Positions 26,154 through 34,580 are shown, counted from the first letter of the stretch. The stretch is DNA of 64,000 nt from an uncultured Kangiella sp. (GCA_947503435.1 CANNDL010000004.1:124001-188000); one strand, 5' to 3'. Program-made: numbers and translations. The notes: generated by a model from the sequence alone, not told the origin.

Positions 26154-26624
26154 ATGTGGTTTAGACATTTTGTTTTATTATTTATTGCCATAGCGATAGC
26201 TGAAGTCTATGTGCTGATTGGCGTCGGCGGTTTAATCGGAACTGGCCCAACAATTGCTTTGATTATCCTAACCGGGGTGATTGGCGTCAATATGCTCAAA
26301 GGGCAGGGCATCAGTGTTTTTGCTCGTTTTCAAGAGAAGCTTGCTACTGGTCAAGCACCAGCCGAAGAAATGGTGGAAGGCGTGCTATTGGTGGTGGCCG
26401 GAGCCTTTTTAATTACTCCAGGCTTCCTAACGGATACTCTAGGTTTTCTATGGCTAATTCCACAAAGTCGCGATTGGTTTGCAAAAAAACTGATTAAATT
26501 GGGTTGGTTTAAGTCGGTTCAGAATAATGGCTTTGATTCGCAATCCGATCAAAATCCTTATCAGCCCCACCAGACACCACAAGATGATGGCGTAATTGAA
26601 GGCGAATATGAAAGAAAAGATTAA
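26154..26624 (+). CDS. fxsA: FxsA family membrane protein
   Basis: A 156-residue inner-membrane protein. Hydrophobic segments are FVLLFIAIAIAEVYVLIGVG, TIALIILTGVIGVNML and VLLVVAGAFLITPGFLTDT, followed by FLWLIPQSR, all family hallmarks. In E. coli, FxsA overproduction relieves phage T7 exclusion by the F plasmid; the normal role is unclear. The C-terminal tail is glutamine- and aspartate-rich and variable. The stop overlaps the stop of the convergent neighbouring gene by 4 bp. Confidence 0.92.
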   Translation: MWFRHFVLLFIAIAIAEVYVLIGVGGLIGTGPTIALIILTGVIGVNMLKGQGISVFARFQEKLATGQAPAEEMVEGVLLVVAGAFLITPGFLTDTLGFLWLIPQSRDWFAKKLIKLGWFKSVQNNGFDSQSDQNPYQPHQTPQDDGVIEGEYERKD

Positions 26625-27166
26625 TTAGGTTTGTCTTTCTTAAAACTCATTAGGATAAACCAAAATCCAAAAATAATTTCAATAACAGCAATGACATAAG
26701 GAACAGTGTCAGAATTCGGTTGTTTCATGATAATCGATGCTAGTCCGACGGCGGTAATAATGCCGCCAAAGAGCCAATAGGTTAAGTCGCCATACGCTGT
26801 GCGGAATCCAAAGTAATGAGTGCCAACCGCAATACAAGCGATTGGGAAGACCCATTCGGGTTTTAAAGGGACAAATAACCAGGCAGCGAATAACATTCCA
26901 ATCATTGGAAAAATGGTTTCGATCACGATTTGTCCGCTTGGATGCCCATTAGGCAAAAGTCTTCTTTTAAATAAAAACTTAACCACCAGAGTTGATAAAG
27001 GAAATATCAACATGCCACCAAAGAATAATGCCGCAAACCCTGTTGAAATACCGTTAGAAGAAGCCGCGATAGCGGCGGTTAACCATACTAGTCCAGAGAT
27101 GATGGCTCCCGTGCCACCTCTTAGAAAAGAGTAGCGAGCTTCGGATTGTGCGGTTGCAAGATTCAT
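26621..27166 (-). CDS. Multi-pass membrane protein of unknown function (DUF7010-like)
   Basis: A 181-residue protein with about six hydrophobic segments, for example AIISGLVWLTAAIAASS, FAALFFGGMLIFPLSTLVV and VPYVIAVIEIIFGFWFILM. A conserved-looking centre reads LPNGHPSGQIVIETIFPMIG and then HYFGFRTAYGDLTYW. I recall similar hypothetical proteins grouped as DUF7010 but cannot confirm this here. It is followed on the same strand by small metabolic genes. It starts 36 bp downstream of the NTF2-like gene and may be its operon partner. Confidence 0.7.
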   Translation of the reverse strand: MNLATAQSEARYSFLRGGTGAIISGLVWLTAAIAASSNGISTGFAALFFGGMLIFPLSTLVVKFLFKRRLLPNGHPSGQIVIETIFPMIGMLFAAWLFVPLKPEWVFPIACIAVGTHYFGFRTAYGDLTYWLFGGIITAVGLASIIMKQPNSDTVPYVIAVIEIIFGFWFILMSFKKDKPN

Positions 27167-27202
27167 TGATATTCCATCCAGTATTATTATTGAAATTAGT
27201 AA

Positions 27203-27583
27203 CTAGCCTTGAGCTTCGAAATCATCGATACGCAGTTTAGCTGAACCATCGCTTTGCAAGACCCACAGTTCTTTAGTGATAATTCCATGGGCTTTATTCA
27301 TCTTCCAGCCCGAAACTAATACAGCGCTTTGCTCATCAATGACTTCTAATTTGGGCTCTACATATTCGACATCACTAAAACCATCACCAATGAGGTTCTC
27401 CCAAAAGGCTTGGATTTGTTGGGTGCCAGTAAAAATACCAAAAGGCTTAGCCGTCATTACCGCATCAGTCTCATATTGTGCAGCACAACCTGCTGCATCG
27501 CCTGAGTTGAACGCGTTTTTCCATTGCTCGCTGGCTTTCTGAACCGCATCTAATACGGCTTGTTTTTGATGTTCTGAAATCAT
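27203..27583 (-). CDS. NTF2-like (SnoaL/DUF4440-type) protein
   Basis: A 126-residue single-domain protein with the cystatin-like NTF2 fold. The pattern is an N-terminal helix pair (KASEQWKNAFNSGDAAGCAAQYETDAVMTAKPFG, split by the turn at SGDAAG), then FTGTQQIQAFWENLIGDGFSDV, and a final strand pair (AVLVSGWKMN, ITKELWVLQSDGSAKLRIDDF). Such proteins range from ketosteroid isomerase-like enzymes to binding proteins, so substrate and catalysis cannot be assigned. No signal peptide is present. Confidence 0.82.
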   Translation of the reverse strand: MISEHQKQAVLDAVQKASEQWKNAFNSGDAAGCAAQYETDAVMTAKPFGIFTGTQQIQAFWENLIGDGFSDVEYVEPKLEVIDEQSAVLVSGWKMNKAHGIITKELWVLQSDGSAKLRIDDFEAQG

Positions 27584-27606
27584 AAATAAATCCTTTGTAG
27601 TATTGG

Positions 27607-27942
27607 TTAAGCTTTTTTTACGAAAGCGGCTGTGATCATCATTTCGCCGGCGCCATCAACTTTGCAATCGAGCTCATGATCTTTGCCGTCTTTAATACGG
27701 CGAATAAGTGCCTTGGTTCCAATTTTTAAAACTAGTGAGCTACCCTTAACTTTTAAATCTTTTATGAAAGTAACTTTGTCACCAGCCGCTAAAGTAGTGC
27801 CATTTGAATCTTTGGCAGTTGGCTCATCGCTCTCTTGAGTTTCATCAGGATTCCATTCATAAGCACATTCAGGACAAATCAGTTGCTGCATATCCTGATA
27901 GACATACTCGGAATTACATTGTGGGCAAGGTGGTAATGACAT
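27607..27942 (-). CDS. yjdM: YjdM/PhnA family zinc-ribbon protein
   Basis: A 111-residue cytoplasmic protein. The N-terminal ribbon has two CxxC pairs ([19 protein letters not shown]), and the C-terminal PhnA domain reads [39 protein letters not shown] and [19 protein letters not shown]. Despite its old name, the family is not phosphonoacetate hydrolase. It belongs to a run of small minus-strand genes with no obvious common pathway. Confidence 0.92.
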   Translation of the reverse strand: MSLPPCPQCNSEYVYQDMQQLICPECAYEWNPDETQESDEPTAKDSNGTTLAAGDKVTFIKDLKVKGSSLVLKIGTKALIRRIKDGKDHELDCKVDGAGEMMITAAFVKKA

Positions 27943-28003
27943 AGTAAAAAATAAAAAGGTTAATATGCAGACTATTTTAGAGTTTGTTGTGAAGCTTAGC
28001 GAG

Positions 28004-28393
28004 TTATTTTATTCGCTCAGTTAAACAAATATAGTTACCACAAGTATCATCAAACACCGCCATTTTTACCTGCCCCATTTCCATTGGTTCAGTTTTAAAG
28101 ACTACACCAAGAGATTTAAGTTTTTCGACTTCTTGATCTAAGTTACTAGACTCAAACGAAGTTGCCGGAATTCCTGCTTCGTATAAAGCTTTGTAATATT
28201 CTGCTGCGGGCGGAAAACCCATGGGTTCTAATAAAAACTCAACTCCATGCGCACCTTCGGGAGACGTTAGGGTTAACCAGCGATGCTCACCCATAGGAAC
28301 ATCTTCCTTTTTCTCAAAGCCAAGTACTTCTGTGTAAAACTTTAAAGCTTTCTCCTGATCGTGAACGGGAACTCCGGCAAGATTGATTTTCAT
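28004..28393 (-). CDS. Glyoxalase/VOC-superfamily protein
   Basis: A 129-residue protein with the paired beta-alpha-beta modules of the VOC fold. It starts with [27 protein letters not shown], which I give in outline as [13 protein letters not shown] and LGFEKK, and ends with [18 protein letters not shown]. Candidate metal ligands are the early histidine, the glutamate in GVEFLLEP and a late acidic residue. The family covers dioxygenases, lyases and resistance proteins; this member cannot be placed more exactly. Confidence 0.85.
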   Translation of the reverse strand: MKINLAGVPVHDQEKALKFYTEVLGFEKKEDVPMGEHRWLTLTSPEGAHGVEFLLEPMGFPPAAEYYKALYEAGIPATSFESSNLDQEVEKLKSLGVVFKTEPMEMGQVKMAVFDDTCGNYICLTERIK

Positions 28394-28544
28394 GGCAACT
28401 CCTTCTTTGTAAATCTTATCTTAAGCATAGCAAATAACTCAAAGTTTCTGCAGGTAATTAATTTTTATCAGTTTTATATCACCTCATTGAAAGTGATCGA
28501 AGTAATGACTATTCTTTAAATATAAGATTTTATAGGGAAATTAG

Positions 28545-29237
28545 ATGTTAGGGATCCTCGTTATTTTAGTCGTGTCTTGGCTATTACTGCATTTCGCCGT
28601 CAAGAAAGATTTATTGGTCTTAGGATTCACGCCTGTTCCGAAGAGATTGTTGGAGTTCTTTTTGGGTATTCTATTCATGATTATTTTGTTGTTCATAGTC
28701 GCTGCAGCGGATACTTGGTGGTACCAATTTAAATGGCAAGAACAGGAAACCTTTTCCCTAGCGTTATTCGGTAATTCAATTTGGTATTACTTGAAAGCAG
28801 TACTCACCGAAGATTTAGTATTTCGAGGTGCTATTTTATATATTTTAGTGAAAAAGCTGGGACCCAAAGTCGGTATTTCCTTATCGGCAATAGCTTTTGG
28901 TATTTATCATTGGTTCTCGTTTGGGCTTTTTAATGACGAAATAAATATTGTGTTTCTATCTTATGTTTTTATAACCACAGGTTTGATGGGATTTGCCTGG
29001 GCCTATACTTTTGTAAAAACACAATCGATTATTATGCCATTAGGTATGCACTTAGGATGGAATCAAGCACAAGCATTTTTCTATCCAAACCAGCCTTATG
29101 GCGAGATACTTTATAAGGTGATTGAACGTACTGATGTTAGTGATGGAATTAACATAGCCTTTCTATTGGCAAAAGCAATAGCTATTCCAATGCTAGTTAT
29201 AATCTTCGTATTCCTCTTCACCAAAAATAAGAATTAA
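28545..29237 (+). CDS. CPBP-family intramembrane metalloprotease-like protein
   Basis: A 230-residue integral membrane protein with about six helices. The CPBP (CAAX protease/bacteriocin-processing) motifs are VLTEDLVFRGAILYIL, where the usual EExxxR is EDLVFR, FGIYHW (FxxxH pattern) and LGMHLGWNQAQAF (HxxxN/B). The substitution of the second glutamate by aspartate is unusual and may or may not spare activity. The stop overlaps the stop of the convergent lysR-type gene by 4 bp. Substrate unknown. Confidence 0.82.
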   Translation: MLGILVILVVSWLLLHFAVKKDLLVLGFTPVPKRLLEFFLGILFMIILLFIVAAADTWWYQFKWQEQETFSLALFGNSIWYYLKAVLTEDLVFRGAILYILVKKLGPKVGISLSAIAFGIYHWFSFGLFNDEINIVFLSYVFITTGLMGFAWAYTFVKTQSIIMPLGMHLGWNQAQAFFYPNQPYGEILYKVIERTDVSDGINIAFLLAKAIAIPMLVIIFVFLFTKNKN

Positions 29238-30139
29238 ACACTCCAATAGGGCTCGTCACCGTAATAGTCCACTAGAAAATCGATCAGTCTTCGGACTCTT
29301 TGCGATAAGTGGCGAGTTTGCGGATACACTGCATAAGCATTAATAGATTTTCCTTTGACTTGATCGGTAAGCAATGGAATGAGCTTGCCAGATTTAATGG
29401 CTTCGTAACTAATGAAGTCAGGATTGAATAATAAACCACGTCCAGCAATGGCTTCCTCGCATAAATAGTCGCCATTATTGGCGCTCACGGCTATGGGAAT
29501 TTTAAGAGTGACTTCTTTATTATCTTTAGTAAGTAGTTGCCAAGTATCTGGTGCTAAGTTGTAACGTAAGCGGGTATGGCCTTTGGTCAAATCATCTACT
29601 GTTTTTGGCGTACCATGTTTTTTTAAATACTCCGGGCTTGCACATAGCACAGGCGCAACTTTCGTGATTTTTCGAGCGACTAAACTGGAGTCAGCCAGTC
29701 TGGAAATTCTAATAGCCAGATCAAATCCTTCTTCGATCAAATCAACCTTCCTATCGTTAAAATCTAAATCAAATCGAATATTAGGGTGCAGCTTATTAAA
29801 TTCCCGTAAAGCAGGTGGCAGGTGTTTTAAGCCAAAAGAGAAGGGCGCTGATATTTTTATGGTTCCGGCTAAAGCAATATGCTCATCCTTGATCCCCGCT
29901 TCAACCTCAGTAAGATCTTCAATAATTCTGACGCACTCTTGGTAATAACTTTGCCCCGATTCGGTCAAGGTTTGACTACGGGTGGTGCGAGTCAGCAGAG
30001 TTACCCCTAAGCGCTTTTCAAGCTCAGCTAAACGCCTGCTCACGGCGGACTTTACCGTATCTAGCTGTTCGGCTGCTTTGGTTATACTTCCAGATTCAAC
30101 AACCCTAATAAAGGTCTGCATTTCTTCAAATTGACTCAT
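29234..30139 (-). CDS. LysR-family transcriptional regulator
   Basis: A 301-residue regulator. The N-terminal winged helix reads MQTFIRVVESGSITKAAEQL, then VKSAVSRRLAELEKRLGVTLLTR, and the effector domain reads GTIKISAPFSFGLKHLPPAL and EGFDLAIRISRLADSSLVAR. It is divergent from doxX and the azoreductase gene, with 119 bp between the starts. That arrangement matches LysR control of quinone- or thiol-stress genes, and an inverted repeat in the gap is a candidate operator. The inducer cannot be read from the sequence. Confidence 0.93.
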   Translation of the reverse strand: MSQFEEMQTFIRVVESGSITKAAEQLDTVKSAVSRRLAELEKRLGVTLLTRTTRSQTLTESGQSYYQECVRIIEDLTEVEAGIKDEHIALAGTIKISAPFSFGLKHLPPALREFNKLHPNIRFDLDFNDRKVDLIEEGFDLAIRISRLADSSLVARKITKVAPVLCASPEYLKKHGTPKTVDDLTKGHTRLRYNLAPDTWQLLTKDNKEVTLKIPIAVSANNGDYLCEEAIAGRGLLFNPDFISYEAIKSGKLIPLLTDQVKGKSINAYAVYPQTRHLSQRVRRLIDFLVDYYGDEPYWSV

Positions 30140-30154
30140 GAAACACCTTTGAAT

Positions 30155-30181
30155 GTTCTAATTATATGAACAATAAGTTCA
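30155..30181. promoter_or_regulatory. Candidate LysR-type operator
   Basis: Two overlapping dyads share one half-site: GTTC-N9-GAAC (30155-30171) and the perfect TGAAC-AATAA-GTTCA (30167-30181). They lie 16-42 bp upstream of the lysR-type start and about 80-100 bp before doxX, the usual place for a LysR site. Assignment to this regulator is inference. Confidence 0.45.
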
Positions 30182-30258
30182 ATAATAGACTGTTTATCTT
30201 ATTTATGGCAACTGTAAACTAGTAAACACTTAATCAATGACTAGATTTGGATACAGAT

Positions 30259-30657
30259 ATGAAATTAATTGAAAACTACTCAAGCCTAATTGGCCGCATC
30301 CTAATTAGCGCTATTTTCTTAGCATCAGGACTAAGCAAAATCTCTGGCTACGAAGCCACTCAAGGCTACATGGATGCAATGGGCGTGCCAGGAGCTTTGT
30401 TACCTTTAGTGATCGTGTTTGAGGTAGTAGGCGCTTTAGCCATTATTGTGGGTTTTAAAACGCGCATTGCTGCTTTCCTATTGGCGGGCTTTAGCTTGCT
30501 GTCGGCTGTTTTATTTCACTTTAACTTTGCCGATCAGATGGAATCTATCTTATTTATGAAGAATGTTGCGATTGCCGGTGGCTTCTTATTCCTAGTTGCC
30601 AATGGCGCGGGTTACGTATCTATCGATAACGGCATGCCAAAGCAAAGCAACAGTTAA
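30259..30657 (+). CDS. DoxX family membrane protein
   Basis: A 132-residue protein (ATG at 30259) with four hydrophobic helices. The DoxX signature is IGRILISAIFLASGLSKISGY, with PGALLPLVIVFEVVGALAII and FLLAGFSLLSAVLFHF. DoxX proteins are membrane parts of redox systems dealing with thiols, quinones or electrophile stress. Here it is 25 bp upstream of the azoreductase gene and divergent from a LysR regulator, so I infer a small quinone/azo stress operon. Confidence 0.9.
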   Translation: MKLIENYSSLIGRILISAIFLASGLSKISGYEATQGYMDAMGVPGALLPLVIVFEVVGALAIIVGFKTRIAAFLLAGFSLLSAVLFHFNFADQMESILFMKNVAIAGGFLFLVANGAGYVSIDNGMPKQSNS

Positions 30658-30682
30658 GAATAGATTTAGAGGAATAAATGAA

Positions 30683-31267
30683 ATGAACAATACAGTGTTA
30701 TTAGTAAACTCAAGCGGACGCTACCAAGACTCTCTTACTCGCCAAGTATCGGATAAGTTAGTAGAAGAATTATTAGAGAATCTAGGCGTTGATAAATTAA
30801 GTGAAAACTTAATTGAACGCGATCTAGCAAAAGGCTTACCTTTTATTGATGAAGCTTGGATTGGTGCAAACTTTACGCCAGCAGAAAATCGCAATGAGCA
30901 GCAACAAAAGGTCTTAGATTTTTCCGACGAGCTTGTTGAAGAACTAAAAACTGCCGATACTTTAGTAATCGCTGCGCCAATGTACAACTTTAGCATTCCT
31001 GCGGTGTTAAAAGCATGGATCGATCTTATCGCTAGGGCAAAAGTAACTTTTCAATATACTGAAACTGGCCCAGAGGGTTTATTGAAAAATAAAAAGGCGT
31101 ATTTAGTAGTCGCTTCTGGTGGTGTGCCATTAGGCAGTGAAGCAGATTTCTCGACTAACTATCTTAGACAAGTATTAGGTTTTGTGGGTATTACCGATGT
31201 CACTTTGATTGATGCTACTAAAGTTGATTCGGAACAACAATTGATTGAACAAATAAAGGCCGCCTAA
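30683..31267 (+). CDS. azoR: FMN-dependent NADH-azoreductase
   Basis: A 194-residue flavoprotein of the AzoR family, reducing azo compounds and quinones by two electrons. I chose the ATG at 30683, preceded by AGAGGA; a more upstream reading overlaps doxX. Motifs are VLLVNSSGRYQDSLTRQV (phosphate-binding loop), LVIAAPMYNFSIPAVLKAWI for FMN binding, and YLVVASGGVPLGSEADF. The C-terminus is typical. The DoxX gene upstream and the LysR gene beyond suggest electrophile or quinone induction. Confidence 0.93.
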   Translation: MNNTVLLVNSSGRYQDSLTRQVSDKLVEELLENLGVDKLSENLIERDLAKGLPFIDEAWIGANFTPAENRNEQQQKVLDFSDELVEELKTADTLVIAAPMYNFSIPAVLKAWIDLIARAKVTFQYTETGPEGLLKNKKAYLVVASGGVPLGSEADFSTNYLRQVLGFVGITDVTLIDATKVDSEQQLIEQIKAA

Positions 31268-31277
31268 TAGTGGCTTT

Positions 31278-31982
31278 TTATTTATTATCCTCAAACAATT
31301 CTTCGGCGGTTTCTTTGATGCGTTCGATGCCTGCGTCGATGATGGGGCTTAGGTAGTCGGAGGCTTGGTCCATTAGTGCTTCGCCGGTGTTGCTGGCGAC
31401 TTTTTTGGCGATTTTCTTCAAAGTGGCTTTTAGTACGCCGCGGAAGGATTTGTCTGGGGCGCCTGCTTTAATTAGGGCTTTTTTGACCGCGGTTTTTTCT
31501 TTGGCGGTTAGGTTTGATTCGATTAGCGCAGTAATGGCATCGAGTCCGAGTTTTACGATACTGGGAGAGAAGGAGCCGTCGGAGACAAAGCCGAGTTTTT
31601 TGACTTGCGAGCGCAGGTGATCGGAAACCAATGGGTTTTCTACTTCAAGGACATACAAGTCGCCGTCTTTTTGTATTAATGGTCTTTTTAGAAGCTTGAT
31701 AACTTTTTGATTTAGTTCATCGTCGGAAGAGCGTCTTAGTTCACGGTTGTAGATCAGGCTGCGGGCTTTGGTTCGAGTGACTTTGAGTTTAGATACCAAT
31801 TCGTATAATTCAGGCTCGGAGTCAATGGCGCCAAGTTGTTCTAAAACATTCAGCACTACTAATTCGATTTCACCTTTCGGCAAAGCGCCAAAGGCTGGAG
31901 AAGTATAACTTTGTAAAAAATAAGCTAGCGCCGCTTTGGCTTCTTTCTCGCTGGACGCTTTAAGTATTTTATCGATATCCAT
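31278..31982 (-). CDS. Unrecognised 234-residue protein downstream of the ATPase-HNH pair
   Basis: I do not recognise this family. The protein is highly charged and almost all helical. The N-terminal third has a winged-helix-like pattern (ALPKGEIELVVLNVLEQLG, then YELVSKLKVTRTKARSLIYN). A middle part has basic helices (KVIKLLKRPLIQKDGDLYVLEV), and the C-terminal part is lysine-rich and amphipathic (FRGVLKATLKKIAKKVAS, MDQASDYLSPIIDAGIERI). It follows the HNH gene after 38 bp on the same strand, so it may be co-transcribed. Its base composition is visibly less AT-rich than the HNH and ATPase genes, which hints at a separate origin. Confidence 0.72.
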   Translation of the reverse strand: MDIDKILKASSEKEAKAALAYFLQSYTSPAFGALPKGEIELVVLNVLEQLGAIDSEPELYELVSKLKVTRTKARSLIYNRELRRSSDDELNQKVIKLLKRPLIQKDGDLYVLEVENPLVSDHLRSQVKKLGFVSDGSFSPSIVKLGLDAITALIESNLTAKEKTAVKKALIKAGAPDKSFRGVLKATLKKIAKKVASNTGEALMDQASDYLSPIIDAGIERIKETAEELFEDNK

Positions 31983-32020
31983 GGTTTACCCTTTAGCAAG
32001 TTAATTGATGTTGAGATAGT

Positions 32021-32878
32021 TCAGAGCTCTCTCAAAAGTGCTGAACACATAACCGACTCCCAATGGTTTATAAATTGAGATGAATTAATTATAGGTTGTA
32101 ATATGAAAGCTTTTGCTTCGCTATTAGATATCCCTATGTTAACTAGGTTTTGAATTTGAGCCAGTATAGTTACCAGCCGAGAAGAAGCTTCTTTTGAATA
32201 TCTTATATTTAATTCAAATGCATTAAAATGATTTATAACTCTTTGCTTTTGCTCTATAGTCCAGTTTTCTGGGGGGCAAACATAGTATTGTATTACGCCA
32301 GTTTCAATTGAGTGCCCCGGAATATAAGTGGCTTCAATCCATTTTTGGTTAAAATAGCGGTCATGATCTTTATATGGCTGAATTACCTGTTCTCCTTTGC
32401 TATAAGCATACCTCTCCCCCTTTCCATCAAAATTACAATCTCTACAGATTGGTACCAAATTTAATTGATAAATGGAATATTGAGGAAAATGAGCTTTAGG
32501 AAGGTAGTGATCTAAATTTTTAGGCCGACCTATACCTCCGCAAAAAGGGCAGTCTTCATTGGCTATTGAAAGAAGATAGTTATAAATTGTTCTACATGGC
32601 TTTTTACTGTCCTTAAAATAATATTCATAAAGTTTTATGAACTCATACTTTGTTAGCTCTCCTAATATTGGTGTGTCATTTAGTAACTGCATTGAGTTTG
32701 GCACTATTTGATAAAGTGACTCATTAGAGGCTAAATACTCATAATTGGCGCCTGTCTGAAGTAATTCTGGAGTATGAATGTTTAGCTTTTGCAAAAGGTC
32801 GGAATTACGAAGAACACCATCCTTACAGCTCTGAATTATTTCTTGATAAGTATATTTAGGTAGCTCGAGTTTTATCAT
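32021..32878 (-). CDS. HNH endonuclease, PtuB-like partner of the upstream ATPase
   Basis: A 285-residue protein with a zinc-finger-type HNH domain at about residues 108-155. It shows CPFCGGIGRPKNLDHYLPK (first CxxC, then the catalytic DH), NLVPICRDCN (second CxxC and the asparagine) and a downstream histidine (VINHFNAFEL). HNH nucleases of this kind cut DNA or RNA using one divalent metal. Its start overlaps the ATPase stop by 4 bp (ATGA), so the two are translated together. That matches Septu, where PtuA (ATPase) and PtuB (HNH) act as an anti-phage complex. The gene is AT-rich. Confidence 0.85.
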   Translation of the reverse strand: MIKLELPKYTYQEIIQSCKDGVLRNSDLLQKLNIHTPELLQTGANYEYLASNESLYQIVPNSMQLLNDTPILGELTKYEFIKLYEYYFKDSKKPCRTIYNYLLSIANEDCPFCGGIGRPKNLDHYLPKAHFPQYSIYQLNLVPICRDCNFDGKGERYAYSKGEQVIQPYKDHDRYFNQKWIEATYIPGHSIETGVIQYYVCPPENWTIEQKQRVINHFNAFELNIRYSKEASSRLVTILAQIQNLVNIGISNSEAKAFILQPIINSSQFINHWESVMCSALLREL

Positions 32879-34395
32879 GAAATGTTTGCCTGATCTCGAT
32901 GAAAGACTAGAGTCTTTAAAAGCGATCTGGCTTCTAAGCCTAATTGATTATTATATTGGCTAATAATTTGCTCATAAGACCCTCCTTCTTCTACAGATCG
33001 AACTAATAAATCATGAAAACCAGATTTTACAACTTCGAGCCCAAAAACTTCTCTAGTTAAGATGCCAACGTTTTCGCCAAAAGTTTCAATATCGGGTCTT
33101 TTTGTTTTCGAAATTAAGCCGTATCTATTAACTTTCCAAACACAAGATTTGGGGATTTCCTGTAAAACAACTGGTGAATGTGTAGCTATTATGGCAACCC
33201 CATTCCTATCAAGTAACAATTCTGATAATGCTCTTATAAAAGCAGAAAGCAGGGGAGGGTGTAAATGACTTTCTGGTTCGTCAATTAAAACTAATGTTTT
33301 TTCTTCTACTCGGGATACAAGTCTAGTTATTGTCAATAGAACTACTGCATGCCCAGAGCTCATTCTCTTGATTTTTTTGAGGGCATTATTCTCTAATTCA
33401 TTATTAGGAGAATTAAATAACTCATTTAGCTGCATGCTTGCAAAATTCTCATCAGATTCTAGCCTTTCTATAGCTTTCAACCATCTAAGTCGTTTGTAAT
33501 TGTCATATAAACAAGTTTTTAGCGCTCCTATAAATTCATCATGTATATGTGATAATTCTTTTAAGCTATCATCTTCCTGCTTAAGGCCAATATAAAAGTA
33601 ACATGCTCCTAACGAAGGGTCTGGCTGCTCCGTCGGTGGAGTGAATGGATCAAATGCACTAAAAGATACGGAAACTAAACTACTAAAATAGTCAGCAGAG
33701 ATTGGCTCAGTTGAGAAATTTTTAACCTCATAAAATTTTGAGTCGTAAATTCCTTTTTTAGTGATAGCTTTGATCATATCGTTAAGTATGGTAGTTTTTC
33801 CGACACCGTTCCTGCCAATAATTGCGTGGATGTTGGTACTTGGTGTTTTTCCAGCTTTAACGTTGAATCGTAACTCTAGCCCTCCCACTTTCTGAGATTC
33901 TGGGCGTATAAATTTAAATTGATAGTTTGTTAGCTCCGACGACCCCTCAAGGACTCTTGCATATTGTCCTTTGATTACTGATAAACTAACGCTTCTTAAA
34001 AGGGAGGTTGAAAATACTTCTTCATGCATTGCAGAATTAATTAAGTCTTGCTTGAATACTATATCTTTTAAAGATTTTAAAATGTTGTTGCATAAAAATG
34101 GGGATAGCGTTTTTAGGTTACTGTAGTAGCTAACATCTTGCCCAACAGAAAAAAAACCATCTGGAAGCTGTGTTTGTACGTTTGGAAGTTTTGAATAAGT
34201 AGGCGTTGCGGTTGTTTGCCCATTAAATCCAATCTTCACATTGCCGATTTCATGAAGCACACCATGTTCATCATGGGCACTTAAATAAAAGTTGGTTACA
34301 AAAGAATAGTCGTTCCATTGATCTTTTGCTAAATAGACAGTACTTACACCAATCTTAGGTATGTCGTACGGATTTGAAATTATTATTATCTTCAT
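32875..34395 (-). CDS. AAA-family (OLD/PtuA-like) ATPase
   Basis: A 506-residue ABC/SMC-like ATPase. An N-terminal region of about 165 residues has no motif I recognise. Then come Walker A (AIIGRNGVGKTTILNDM, about residues 191-207), the signature-like segment RMSSGHAVVLLTITRL, Walker B plus D-loop (TLVLIDEPESHLHPPLLSAF, about 362-381) and the switch histidine in AIIATHSPVVLQEIP. No TOPRIM domain is visible at the C-terminus, which argues against an OLD nuclease. The HNH gene overlaps by 4 bp, giving the PtuA/PtuB layout. The gene is AT-rich compared with groEL beside it and looks acquired. Confidence 0.87.
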   Translation of the reverse strand: MKIIIISNPYDIPKIGVSTVYLAKDQWNDYSFVTNFYLSAHDEHGVLHEIGNVKIGFNGQTTATPTYSKLPNVQTQLPDGFFSVGQDVSYYSNLKTLSPFLCNNILKSLKDIVFKQDLINSAMHEEVFSTSLLRSVSLSVIKGQYARVLEGSSELTNYQFKFIRPESQKVGGLELRFNVKAGKTPSTNIHAIIGRNGVGKTTILNDMIKAITKKGIYDSKFYEVKNFSTEPISADYFSSLVSVSFSAFDPFTPPTEQPDPSLGACYFYIGLKQEDDSLKELSHIHDEFIGALKTCLYDNYKRLRWLKAIERLESDENFASMQLNELFNSPNNELENNALKKIKRMSSGHAVVLLTITRLVSRVEEKTLVLIDEPESHLHPPLLSAFIRALSELLLDRNGVAIIATHSPVVLQEIPKSCVWKVNRYGLISKTKRPDIETFGENVGILTREVFGLEVVKSGFHDLLVRSVEEGGSYEQIISQYNNQLGLEARSLLKTLVFHRDQANIS

Positions 34396-34474
34396 ACAAA
34401 TTGATATGTTCCTTCATATAGATTAAGCAATAGCATATACATACTATTAGCTATATCAAACATAAATCAAAAAA

Positions 34475-34501
34475 TTAGCACTCAATCTCCTTGAGTGCTA
34501 A
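34475..34501 (+). promoter_or_regulatory. CIRCE operator (HrcA binding site) upstream of groES
   Basis: A perfect CIRCE element: TTAGCACTC, a 9-base spacer (AATCTCCTT), GAGTGCTAA. It lies 79 bp before the groES start. CIRCE is bound by the repressor HrcA, so the groESL operon should be under HrcA control, perhaps together with sigma-32. E. coli lacks this system. Confidence 0.95.
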
Positions 34502-34580
34502 AATTTCGTCCCCATATCTTGTTCACTTATTTAAATTTAAGCCTCAAATCCAATCAATAGAGGCAGTTTAGGAGAGAAAA

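Noticed and set aside
32875-34395. OLD-family nuclease (ATPase with TOPRIM) as in Gabija
   Set aside because: No TOPRIM motifs after the ATPase domain and no UvrD-like helicase gene; the HNH partner fits Septu better.
34396-34474. Possible retron or guide RNA next to the ATPase-HNH genes
   Set aside because: Some retrons carry Septu-like effectors, but there is no reverse transcriptase and no structured msr/msd-like sequence in the upstream gap.
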